Shown here: one piece after another, positions 27,655 through 36,600 of the stretch
How positions within the stretch are numbered: position 1 is the first letter of the stretch
Layout of the letters: every line of letters starts with the position of its first letter
Assembly: GCF_013403975.1 (NCBI RefSeq)
Contig: NZ_JABFDH010000002.1
Location: 186,001 to 250,000, forward strand
Direction: 5' to 3'
Source: Winogradskyella ursingii
GTDB taxonomy: Bacteria > Bacteroidota > Bacteroidia > Flavobacteriales > Flavobacteriaceae
DNA length: 64,000 nt
Notes under the pieces: generated by a model
The model's input: the letters and a program-made list of their open reading frames with translations, nothing else
What the model was told of the DNA's origin: nothing
The model's database searches: none
Made by a program: the position numbers and the translations under genes

Positions 27655-28434
27655 ATGAAGCGTAATCCCATAGGTATATTTGATTCTGGCGTTGGAGGCA
27701 CCTCCATTTTTAAGGAAGTGCATACCCTTTTGCCTTATGAAAATTGTATTTATTTGGCAGATAGTAAAAATGCACCTTACGGCAACAAATCTGAAGCCGA
27801 AATACTGCAACTCTGCATCAAGAATACAGAATTTTTATTGAGCAGAGATTGTAAAATGATTATTGTGGCTTGTAACACAGCAACTACCAATGCCATATCC
27901 TATTTACGAGAACATTATAACGTGCCCTTCATAGGTATAGAACCAGCTATTAAACCAGCAGCGCTGCAAACACAGACCCAAGCCATCGGGATATTGGCAA
28001 CCAAAGGTACGTTGAGTAGTGAGCTGTTTCACAATACAACCAATTTATATGCGAGTAATATAAAAGTGATAGAACAAATTGGAGAAGGTATTGTGCCACT
28101 AATTGAGAATGGTAAATTAAATTCCCCAGAAATGGAGTTACTTTTAAAAACCTATCTCAAACCCATGTTAGACCAAGATATAGATCACTTGGTGCTTGGT
28201 TGTACACATTATCCATATTTAATTCCAGTATTGGAAAAAATGCTTCCTACAAAAGTTAAAATCATAGATTCAGGGTTGGCAGTGGCCAAACAGACCAAAG
28301 CTATTTTGTTGGCCAACAGTTTGCTGAACCCTTCAGTAATTCCACCTGAATTAAAGCTATATTCCAACGGGAACGTCGAAGTACTTCGATCGCTAATTGG
28401 TGATGGCTTTACCAGTTCTTATTTAAATTTTTAA
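27655..28434 (+). CDS. murI: Glutamate racemase
   Basis: A 259-residue enzyme that makes D-glutamate for peptidoglycan. It shows the paired catalytic cysteines: first in IVACNTATTNAISYL (Cys near residue 74), second in LVLGCTHYPYLIPVL (Cys near residue 182), and the N-terminal IFDSGVGGTSIF carrying the substrate-binding Asp-Ser. The fold is the pseudo-symmetric two-domain racemase. The start follows a terminator with only 12 bases left for a leader, so transcription by read-through from the ompH genes is possible. Confidence 0.95.
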   Translation: MKRNPIGIFDSGVGGTSIFKEVHTLLPYENCIYLADSKNAPYGNKSEAEILQLCIKNTEFLLSRDCKMIIVACNTATTNAISYLREHYNVPFIGIEPAIKPAALQTQTQAIGILATKGTLSSELFHNTTNLYASNIKVIEQIGEGIVPLIENGKLNSPEMELLLKTYLKPMLDQDIDHLVLGCTHYPYLIPVLEKMLPTKVKIIDSGLAVAKQTKAILLANSLLNPSVIPPELKLYSNGNVEVLRSLIGDGFTSSYLNF

Positions 28435-28467
28435 TTAGGTTAAATCAGTACATCGCACTCTTATTCT

Positions 28468-28815
28468 ATGAAATTACTTTTTGTTTATAATGCAAAATCC
28501 AGCAAATTAAATGCACTGTTAGATACTGGGCATAAGCTACTTAGCCCTTCTACCTATAAATGTCAATTGTGCGCGCTCACTTTTGATACATTCAGTGAAG
28601 ATAAAACCTGGAGAAAATTTAGGGAAGACAGTAATATTGATATGAAATTTTTTCATAAGGATGAATTTGAGGCTCGATTCCCCAATGTAAATCTCATATA
28701 CCCTACAGTTTTAAAACTTGAAGGCAACCAACTTACAACAGTTATAACAAATGAGATTTTGGAAGGTATAACTAATGTTGAAGATTTGATTGTAAATTTA
28801 AAATCCAATATTTAA
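28468..28815 (+). CDS. Small conserved-looking protein with a CxxC motif, function unknown
   Basis: A 115-residue cytosolic protein starting MKLLFVYNAKSSKLNALLD, followed by PSTYKCQLCALTFDTF, where Cys-x2-Cys sits near residue 32. The order of a beta strand, a CxxC loop and later strands (NVNLIYPTVLKLEG, LTTVITNEIL) is compatible with a small redox or metal-binding fold. I do not recognise a named family with confidence; similar flavobacterial proteins have been labelled GTPase without visible G motifs. It follows murI by 33 bases and ends convergently with the gamma carbonic anhydrase gene, with a REP-like palindrome between them. Confidence 0.6.
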   Translation: MKLLFVYNAKSSKLNALLDTGHKLLSPSTYKCQLCALTFDTFSEDKTWRKFREDSNIDMKFFHKDEFEARFPNVNLIYPTVLKLEGNQLTTVITNEILEGITNVEDLIVNLKSNI

Positions 28816-28840
28816 GATGCTGAAATAAATTCAGCATGAG
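28816..28840. repeat. REP-like palindrome, copy 2
   Basis: Stem GCTGAA / TTCAGC with a five-base loop, flanked by GAT and ATGAG, placed between convergent genes. Compared with the copy at 3388-3412, the outer stem pair is G-C instead of C-G, a compensated change. Confidence 0.5.
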
Positions 28841-28847
28841 TAAGCCA

Positions 28848-29363
28848 TTATTCTTTGAACCAACTTGAATATTTTACATAGTTGTTGGCAATTCTATCAA
28901 TTTCACCTGTAATCAATTCTTCACTGATATCCTTTATTTTTTTGGCCGGGATTCCTGCATAAATAGTTCCAGATTCCACAATGGTATTTTCTATTACCAC
29001 AGCACCAGCAGCAATAATACTGTTGCTGTGTATAATGGCATTGTCCATAACGATACTGCCCATACCAATTAGTACATTATCTTCAATGGTACATCCATGC
29101 ACAATCGCATTATGACCGATGGATACGTTATTCCCTATTATGGTAGCGGCTTTTAGGTAGGTGGCATGGATTACAGCTCCGTCCTGTACATTCACTTTAT
29201 TTCCCATTTTAATATAATGTACATCGCCTCTAATAACAGCATTAAACCAGACGCTGCACTGGTTTCCCATTTTTACATCCCCAACTATTGCGGCATTGTC
29301 TGCCACATAGCAATCGTCTGGAATTTGTGGGTATCTTCCTTTTACTGGTTTTATAATTGGCAT
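28848..29363 (-). CDS. Gamma carbonic anhydrase family protein
   Basis: A 171-residue left-handed beta-helix protein with hexapeptide repeats (IVGDVKMGNQCSVWFNAVIRGDVHYIKMG as the usual entry, given here in part: SVWFNAVIRGDVH). The three metal-binding His positions of the family are present in GAVIHATY, SIGHNAIV and IVHGCTI. The C-terminal helix (SEELITGEIDRIANNYVKYS) is normal. Family members include active carbonic anhydrases and the PaaY/YrdA group with thioesterase or unknown activity; the sequence alone does not decide. It lies 101 bases downstream of the response regulator on the same strand. Confidence 0.88.
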   Translation of the reverse strand: MPIIKPVKGRYPQIPDDCYVADNAAIVGDVKMGNQCSVWFNAVIRGDVHYIKMGNKVNVQDGAVIHATYLKAATIIGNNVSIGHNAIVHGCTIEDNVLIGMGSIVMDNAIIHSNSIIAAGAVVIENTIVESGTIYAGIPAKKIKDISEELITGEIDRIANNYVKYSSWFKE

Positions 29364-29464
29364 AATGTTTCTTTAAATAAAAATATCCTTTAGAAGTCCC
29401 TTATAGTTAAATTTAGGAGATTGTTGCGTTCAGTCCCGTTTCCTGTTATTCTCTAAGCTTAAAA

Positions 29465-30199
29465 CTACTTAAAAAAAGCTAATAAATCTGACTTTTTTGA
29501 GGCCGAGACCATGATCTCTTTTCCATTGCTCAAAATCACACTACCTCCTTTTCCTTTTTGGTATTTGACCACCTCATCAACATTGACTAAATAACTTTTA
29601 TGAACTCTCGCAAAATTGCCGTCCTTCAAGCTTTCTTCGATATATTTAAGAGTTTTACTCACTAATTTTTTCTTGTTAGTATTTAAATGAATTTCTGTAT
29701 AGTTGTCATCTGCTTTGCAATACATAATATTCGAAGTATCTATGACCTCAAATCCACTCTGTTGAGGAATGGTAATCTTACCGTTTACAGACTTTGTTTT
29801 TGGCACTAAAACGTGATCCTGCAAAGCGTCTTCTTTTTGTTTTATTTCAGTGACGTAATCTACGGCTTTGATGAGCTCGTCAATAGAAATAGGTTTCATT
29901 AAATAATATGAAGCATGAGCGTTTAAAGCATCAATAGCGTAATGATTGTAAGCGGTGACAAATATGGTTTCAAACTCTACATCACCAACTTTGTCCAATA
30001 GATCAAAAGCATTACCGTAAGGCATTTCTACATCGAGAAATACCACATCCAGATCGTTATTTCTAATGAGTACTAAAGCATCATCAATATTTGAAGCTTC
30101 ACCTAAGAGATTGACATTGGGACAGTATTTGGCCAAATAATTCCTGAGAATTTCTCGACTATTTTCTTCGTCTTCTACTAAAATGGCGTTTAACTTCAT
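29465..30199 (-). CDS. LytTR-family response regulator
   Basis: A 244-residue two-domain regulator. The receiver domain has the acidic pocket VEDEEN, phosphoacceptor Asp56 in VVFLDVEMPYG, and FVTAYNHYAIDAL with the Thr/Tyr switch and Lys in YYLMKPIS. A LytTR DNA-binding domain occupies residues about 140-244 (MYCKADDNYTEIHL, then FARVHKSYLVN and the C-terminal LSNGKEIMVSASKKSDLL). It is two bases downstream of the histidine kinase gene, its evident partner. Its target promoters are not known; the adjacent porP/large secreted protein operon is a candidate by position. Confidence 0.92.
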   Translation of the reverse strand: MKLNAILVEDEENSREILRNYLAKYCPNVNLLGEASNIDDALVLIRNNDLDVVFLDVEMPYGNAFDLLDKVGDVEFETIFVTAYNHYAIDALNAHASYYLMKPISIDELIKAVDYVTEIKQKEDALQDHVLVPKTKSVNGKITIPQQSGFEVIDTSNIMYCKADDNYTEIHLNTNKKKLVSKTLKYIEESLKDGNFARVHKSYLVNVDEVVKYQKGKGGSVILSNGKEIMVSASKKSDLLAFFK

Positions 30200-30201
30200 A
30201 A

Positions 30202-32376
30202 CTAATCTTTCTTTAATGTTACAATAACTTTGGTACCGGTATCATCTAAATTTTGAAAATCCTCAATGGAAACATCAACTTTATCTTTATACATGTTGTT
30301 TAATATGGCAACCCTCCTTTTAATGTTGTTCATACCTTTAGAATTTTGCTTTTTCTGATGTTCTGTTTTTAAAGCCTTTGAACGCTCCCTGCCAATACCA
30401 TCATCAGAAATAGTGATGATTAGTTCATCTTTAGATTTCCGTTTTATATCGATATTTAAGTGCCCTTTTTCCGATTTGTAGCGTAGACCATGCCACACTG
30501 CATTTTCTATATATGGCTGAAGTAACATGGGTGGAATTTGAAAACTATCCACATCAACATTTTTATCTATATGAATGTTGTATTCAAACTTATCTTTAAA
30601 CCTAAAATGTTCGAGCTTTGTGTATAGTTCTAATAATTCGATTTCCTGTTTCAATGGAATAAAATCCTCTTCACTATTCTCTAAGACTGCACGCATTAAA
30701 AGTGAAAAATCAGATAGGTACTTGTTTGCCGTACGTTCGTCATTTGTTGCAATAAAACTATTTACTGAGTTTAAAGCATTAAAAATAAAATGCGGATTCA
30801 TTTGGCTTCGCAGCGATTTTAATGCCAATAAATTGTTAGCTAGACGCTGCTGTTTGATGTACTTGAACATTAAAAACCCTGTGACGAGAAGTAACAACAA
30901 TCCACCAATGAGCGAATAAATAATAAGTTGCTGCCGCTTGTTTCGTTCTTGAGTCAATTGGTATTTGCTCAATGACAGTTTACGATCACTTTCTAAAGAT
31001 GTAATCCTGTTCTGTTGCTCTGCAATGTTCCTGCTAAACCTGGCGACTTGAGATAATTCTTGCTCTTTTTGAGCGTAGATTTTATCTACGATATTCTTGT
31101 ATTCGTTAATGTACTCAATCCCCTTTTCAGTTTCACCTGAGCTTATAAGCACTTCCGACAATTTTCTTGTGGCATCTTTACCAACAACTAAATCGCCTTT
31201 TTTATCTGCTTCTTCCTTACTCTTTTCAAGATATTCAATGGCTTTGGGAAAATCATTTTGAAGATAATATGCTGACCCTATTTTATAATTCTGTTTCTGG
31301 GTGGTAATTGGACTTTCATTTGTGATTACCGAGTCCTTTTCGATATCCTCAATACCTTCAATGGCTCGTTTTCTGAGTTCAATTTCGTCATCGTAATCTC
31401 TATTTCTATTATTAAACTCGGCGACTTCAATTTGTTCTTCAACTGCCCGTTTAACATTTTGTTCTTTAGCTAGATTTAGCGAATTATTGAAATATAATTT
31501 TGCTTCATTTTTTTTACCTTGAATACTGTAAGTTTGGGCTATCTTAGAATTTAAATCTGTAATTTTCGTGGATATTTTATGTTGTTCTGCAACTTTTAAA
31601 CCATTAGTAAATGCATCAATTGCCTTTACAAAATTTTTAGAATTTACATATGCATCACCAATCCCTTCGTAATACTGGGTTTTCTCGTAATTAGATAAGC
31701 TTTCTACATCTATTTTACTATATGCTACAATACTGTTTTGATAATTTCCATTAAGCATATAAGCTTTCGCCAATTTTAATTTAGCAGAATTTTTTTTGGC
31801 ATTTTGAAGACTTATTTTATATGCCGAGATGGCCAAATCGTACTGTTTCCAATACTTATATATATCACCCAAAAGTTCATGAGCTTCGGCACTTTGACGA
31901 GTTGTAATTTCAATATCTAGCGCGTCTCCTATAAACTTAATACTCTTCTCAGCATCTTTTTTTAAATAAACGTCTGCAGAATCAATCATTTGATTGAAGC
32001 TTTGGTTGTTTTTATCGAGTTTAATTTGTTGAGCGCTTCGGCGATCTCGATTATCTACTTTAATAGTAAGTCTATTATCATCACTTTGAACGGTATGAAA
32101 AATAGTTTCAAAATCCCTGTGCTTTATCACTAACTGATCGCCAATCTTAGCTTTTACAGTAAATTTACCATTATAGTCCGTCGTCGTATAGCGACCATTA
32201 TTAAGTACAATAGTGACACCTTCATAGGGTTTTAGCGTAGAAAGTTCATAGACTTCACCGCGAATCGTAAACAGCTCATCCTGTGATGTTCCGAAGTTGC
32301 TATTTTGTTGACCAAATGAACCTGTGGTAAACCATAATAACAATAGTACGATATGAGAAAATTTGCAGGTAACCAC
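30202..32376 (-). CDS. LytS-type sensor histidine kinase with CarboxypepD_reg-like and TPR sensor regions
   Basis: A 724-residue kinase. A signal peptide (to SFGQQ) is followed by a beta-sandwich like the carboxypeptidase D regulatory domain (residues about 32-112, FTIRGEVYELSTLKPYEGV and TTTDYNGKFTVKAKIGD), then TPR repeats (about 140-440), a coiled coil, one membrane helix (about 485-507) and a His_kinase domain: QMNPHFIFNALNSV with the phospho-His near residue 530, IENAVWHGL (N box) and DDGIGRER (G box). Signal peptide plus one helix puts the sensor part in the periplasm. The start is GTG 32376, with no in-frame ATG before the signal peptide core. Two bases upstream of the LytTR regulator. 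Confidence 0.88.
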   Translation of the reverse strand: MVTCKFSHIVLLLLWFTTGSFGQQNSNFGTSQDELFTIRGEVYELSTLKPYEGVTIVLNNGRYTTTDYNGKFTVKAKIGDQLVIKHRDFETIFHTVQSDDNRLTIKVDNRDRRSAQQIKLDKNNQSFNQMIDSADVYLKKDAEKSIKFIGDALDIEITTRQSAEAHELLGDIYKYWKQYDLAISAYKISLQNAKKNSAKLKLAKAYMLNGNYQNSIVAYSKIDVESLSNYEKTQYYEGIGDAYVNSKNFVKAIDAFTNGLKVAEQHKISTKITDLNSKIAQTYSIQGKKNEAKLYFNNSLNLAKEQNVKRAVEEQIEVAEFNNRNRDYDDEIELRKRAIEGIEDIEKDSVITNESPITTQKQNYKIGSAYYLQNDFPKAIEYLEKSKEEADKKGDLVVGKDATRKLSEVLISSGETEKGIEYINEYKNIVDKIYAQKEQELSQVARFSRNIAEQQNRITSLESDRKLSLSKYQLTQERNKRQQLIIYSLIGGLLLLLVTGFLMFKYIKQQRLANNLLALKSLRSQMNPHFIFNALNSVNSFIATNDERTANKYLSDFSLLMRAVLENSEEDFIPLKQEIELLELYTKLEHFRFKDKFEYNIHIDKNVDVDSFQIPPMLLQPYIENAVWHGLRYKSEKGHLNIDIKRKSKDELIITISDDGIGRERSKALKTEHQKKQNSKGMNNIKRRVAILNNMYKDKVDVSIEDFQNLDDTGTKVIVTLKKD

Positions 32377-32549
32377 AGTCTATATTTATTTTTTACAGAC
32401 TAAACATACGACTTTATTTTAATTGTAATAATTGATAAATTCCTATTAATAGAATAAAAATGAACAAAAAGTGGTACACACTCAAAGTATTTACGGTTTC
32501 ACACATTGAAACCGATTAGTCACTCATCGCGATTTTTTTCTTCTGAAAT

Positions 32550-32579
32550 AAAAAAGAAAGGCCCAGTATATATTGAGCC
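32550..32579 (-). terminator. Likely terminator after porP/sprF
   Basis: On the minus strand GGCTCAATAT and ATACTGGGCC can form a ten-pair stem with one G-U pair and one mismatch, followed by TTTCTTTTTT. It lies just after the porP/sprF stop (32587) and before the histidine kinase gene. Confidence 0.6.
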
Positions 32580-32586
32580 TATTATT

Positions 32587-33597
32587 TTAATTTACCGCTG
32601 GGCAATTACATTCAAATTTTTCTCTTCTACAATTAAAGTTGTATCCTAAGGTAAGCTGATGGAAACCACCAGTATTAAAATTAACAGTATTTGCTTGATA
32701 AGAAAAGGTATACGCAAATACAAATTGATTATAATCCACACCTAAAAACGGTGTAATATATTGTAGCTTTTGGCTGCTAATACTAGATCCATCTCTAAAT
32801 TCGGCACCGTCCAAACTGCGTCTATAGGATAGGCCTCCCCAAACTTTACCAAAATCCATTTCTCTATACACTTTGGCATTGACGTCTATTGAAGATTCTT
32901 CAGTTGCGTCTCTGTACATATACATTATAGATGGCTCGTAACTCCAAGGGCTTCCTAACTTGCTAAACGTGTATCCTGTAGATAATAGATATGTTCTTAA
33001 ATTATCAAACTCAAAACCTTGGTCGTTAAAGTTAATACCTTCATTTTTTAGTATATTTTTCGCTGTAAAGTGCGCATAGAAATCAATGAAGTGATATGAA
33101 AACCCAAAATCTACATTAAAGTTTGTTGCACTTTGCTCAATACCTGCAATTAATTGGTCAAATTCACCTGGTGCCAAAAAATCAGTTTCATCTAATTTAT
33201 ACTGCAGAAATCCTGCGCTTAAACCAAAGGAAAGCATATTCAAATCGATCTCATTTCTAGAAAACATTAAATGGTATGCAAAAGTAGCATAACCACCTAC
33301 TGTAGAATGATAACCATTAGAATCATTAAAGAAAATACCACCTATTGCAGATGGCGTATCTCCAATTCTACCATTGGCGCTTAACGTTTGTAAACTCGGA
33401 GCATCGTCTACTCCAAACCATTGCTGTCTTGCTGTTAATCTTACTTTCGCACAGTTGGCAACACCAGCCATCGACGGATGGATGAGATAGTAATTATCTG
33501 TTAGGTAGTCTGAATAAATCGGTACTCCTTCTTGTGCAAAACTAAAATTTGCCGTGATAACTATAAGTGCTATTAAACAATAATTTTTAAATCTCAT
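32587..33597 (-). CDS. PorP/SprF family T9SS-associated outer-membrane protein
   Basis: A 336-residue protein with a signal peptide (NFSFAQ) and a 14-strand-like barrel. Family words are PIYSDYLTDNYYLIHPSMAG at the N-terminus (given in part), RLTARQQWFGVDDAP and SIGGIFFNDSNGYHS, with a C-terminal FNTGGFHQLTLGYNF. PorP/SprF paralogues commonly sit next to genes for large secreted proteins with gliding-motility type C-terminal domains and help in their secretion or surface attachment, as SprF does for SprB. Here it lies six bases downstream of such a gene, so that protein is its most likely client. Confidence 0.92.
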   Translation of the reverse strand: MRFKNYCLIALIVITANFSFAQEGVPIYSDYLTDNYYLIHPSMAGVANCAKVRLTARQQWFGVDDAPSLQTLSANGRIGDTPSAIGGIFFNDSNGYHSTVGGYATFAYHLMFSRNEIDLNMLSFGLSAGFLQYKLDETDFLAPGEFDQLIAGIEQSATNFNVDFGFSYHFIDFYAHFTAKNILKNEGINFNDQGFEFDNLRTYLLSTGYTFSKLGSPWSYEPSIMYMYRDATEESSIDVNAKVYREMDFGKVWGGLSYRRSLDGAEFRDGSSISSQKLQYITPFLGVDYNQFVFAYTFSYQANTVNFNTGGFHQLTLGYNFNCRREKFECNCPAVN

Positions 33598-33603
33598 AAT
33601 GAT

Positions 33604-36600
33604 TTATCGTTTCAAGGTGAAATGGGCATTGAATTCCTTTCGTTGTCCCGTTAAAGGCTCATTGTATGTGACCCTAAACCAGTAATCGCTTGTTGGCAAT
33701 GGATTACCATTAAAGGTGCCGTCCCATCCATTACCAGTGGGACTCAGCTCTTTTAATAATTTTCCATAACGGTCAAATATATAAATTTTCGCATTAGGTT
33801 GCGTGCTTATACCAACAATGTTCCAAGTATCATTAGTACCATCACCGTTCGGAGTAAAGTAAAGTGGATAATCTATGACTAACACTTCTTCTGTCGCAAT
33901 ACCACAGCCGTTTTTATCTCTTGCCGTAATGGTTCTAATACCTGGTGATACATTTGTAAAAGTGCCTTCGTCTTGCCATGGACCACCATCTAAACTAAAT
34001 TCATAATCACCGAATCCTGTAGCGGTCGCTTCAATAACATTTTTTCCCTCAAAAGCTTGTGTTGTTAAGTTGACCTCTAAAATTGGTGGTTCGCTTTCAG
34101 ACACTTGGGTAATACCTACATCTAAGTCATTGACGCATAAAGTAGTTCTATCTGTTACAATGACCTGATACATACCACCTTGATTTGGCATTATTGCCCC
34201 GCCTGTTTCTTCGGGAAGCAAAGTGCTGTTAAAAAACCATTCGAATATATAATCTGCTACAGACAATTCCGTGTCAATTACTAATGGATCTAAAATTTCT
34301 GTACCGTTGGTATTAAGACATAACGTATAATTATCTTCCAGATTAAAATTTGGAAGCGGATTAACTTGCAATATCAAGCTTGTAGTATCGTAACAAATAA
34401 ATTCGTCGCTCAAATTATCAAAAGTGCCGTCATTATTAAGGTCTACGGGATCACCCAAACCATCTCCATTAACATCTACAAATTCGAAAATACCGTCAGC
34501 GTTAGTATCAATTCCGTCCGATAAGCCATCTCCATTTACATCCAACAAATCGAAAATATCATCTCCATTTGTGTCAAAAATATCTAGATTGCCGTCAATA
34601 TTAAGGTCTAATGCTGTTGACAAAGCTGAAATGTCCAAGGAAATTGCCACAACTACCAAATTATCATTATCTACTCTAGCGTAAATGGTTTGTGTATTAG
34701 ATACATTCTCATAAATAAAAGGGATTGGGTCCGTACCTATATCCGCAGCCTCTTGTGTGGTATAATAACTAACTATATAACCTGTTGGGTCTTGTCCATC
34801 GAGCACCTCAGGGTCTAAGGTTGATAAATCGAACTGGACGCTATCATTAGTTGGGTCTCCGTCAATTTCCATATTGTCATCGCAAAGTTCATAAACAATT
34901 GGTACCATATCAGGGTTGGCAACTGCAGCTTCCTCAACACCAATATTAAAACTTTCTCCTGAGGCCGAACAACCGGTATCCGTATTGGTGATGGCCACAT
35001 AAATTAATTGAGGATTTGATTGATTGGTATAAGGACTGGCAAGAGGAGCATTTAAATTTTGAGCATCACTTAGAGTACTATGATAGCTTACTTGGTAAAG
35101 CGATGGGTCTTGTCCATTTAAAACCTCTGCATCTTTTACTGTAAGATCAAAACTATCAATACCATCTGTGTTTACTTCACATGATAATAAATCAGAAATC
35201 GGCTCTATAGAAGGTAATGGGTTAACTCGAATAATAAAATTCACAACAACATAGCAATCCGAGACATTATTAGTGACCCTGACATAAACGATGTCTTCAG
35301 GCGTAGACACATTACTAAATTGCGTGGGATCTGCAATCATTTCACCATTCCCAGAATCTGCACCCTCTGGTGTTTCATGATAAGTTACTGTAATATCCGT
35401 TTCACCATTTAGTATAAGAGTTTCATTTTCGGTTAAATCAAAAACTTCAATACCATCTCCTGGATTATTAATATCACATCGTTCAATTGGAGTAATATTA
35501 TCGCTTTGAGTTGGATTTGGAGTATCCAATACTTCTAGTTCTAAGGTTGTAAAACTTATACAATCAGTTAATATATCCCTAACAACAACATATATGGTCT
35601 GTGGATTTGCTGGTAGCCCATCAACTGATTGGTTGGTATATGCTGTAGGATCATCAATTTCATTTGTTAGGGCCTGAGCATCCGCATCACGTTCATAATA
35701 TGTAACAACAATTCCAGTAGCTCCTCCAGTAATATCGATCTCTCTATCTGTGAGATTAAATTCGGTAAATTCATCATTGGCTGATTCTACATTCGCATTA
35801 CATAATGATAAAGTAGCATCGTTAGCAGTTGGATTTTCTAACACAATCAGGTCTAAAGTCGTGATGAAATAACACGAAGGGTTTGCCACCAATTCCAATC
35901 GAACAAAAACTTGTTCCATATTTGGTACGACATTAAGATAAGGGCTAGCCAAAGGAGACATATCGTCATTTGCATTATCAAAACTATCATGATAGGTTAC
36001 ATTGACATCTGCTGGATCATTGGTTCCTATAACCTCATCATCTCTGTCTGTAAGCATAAATTCTGTAAAACCATTATTGGCACTATTATCACAATTCTCT
36101 AGAGGATCTAAGGAGTCATTTACAGATAAAGCATTGTATTCAATTTGAAAAGAGGTTATATCGAAACATAATTGATCTGTTGAAGCTATTCTTGCCCAAA
36201 TCGTTTGGGTAGTTGTATTAGTATCTACGTAATTTAGTGGTAGTGCACCTGCATTATCTATGGCGTTTTGCTCTGTGAGATGATACGATATTTCATAATC
36301 GGCAGGGTCTTGTCCTCCAAGAATATCATCGTTGTTTTCAGAAAGGTCAAATTCCATGTTACCATCAGTATCGCACAATATTAAATCTTGAGCTGGGTTG
36401 GCTACCGGACTCTCCCTAAACTCAACTAAAATTGAGTCTGATGTGGAACAACCTGTGCCAAACTCTACATCGACATAATAAATACCTGGTTGGTCCACAT
36501 CTAAGGTTGATGTGGTTTCTCCCATAATCTCAACTGTATCATTAGGCATATTTGGATCTGCTGCATAAAACCAAGTATGTGTTGCTGTAGATGCTCCAGT

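Noticed and set aside
34411..34608. 33-base regular repeats as a possible CRISPR array
   Set aside because: The repeats are contiguous, imperfect, have no unique spacers and are in frame within a large coding region.
34424..34684. Plus-strand 86-codon open frame over the Asp-rich repeats
   Set aside because: It is a repeat-driven shadow of the minus-strand surface protein gene, with no independent features.
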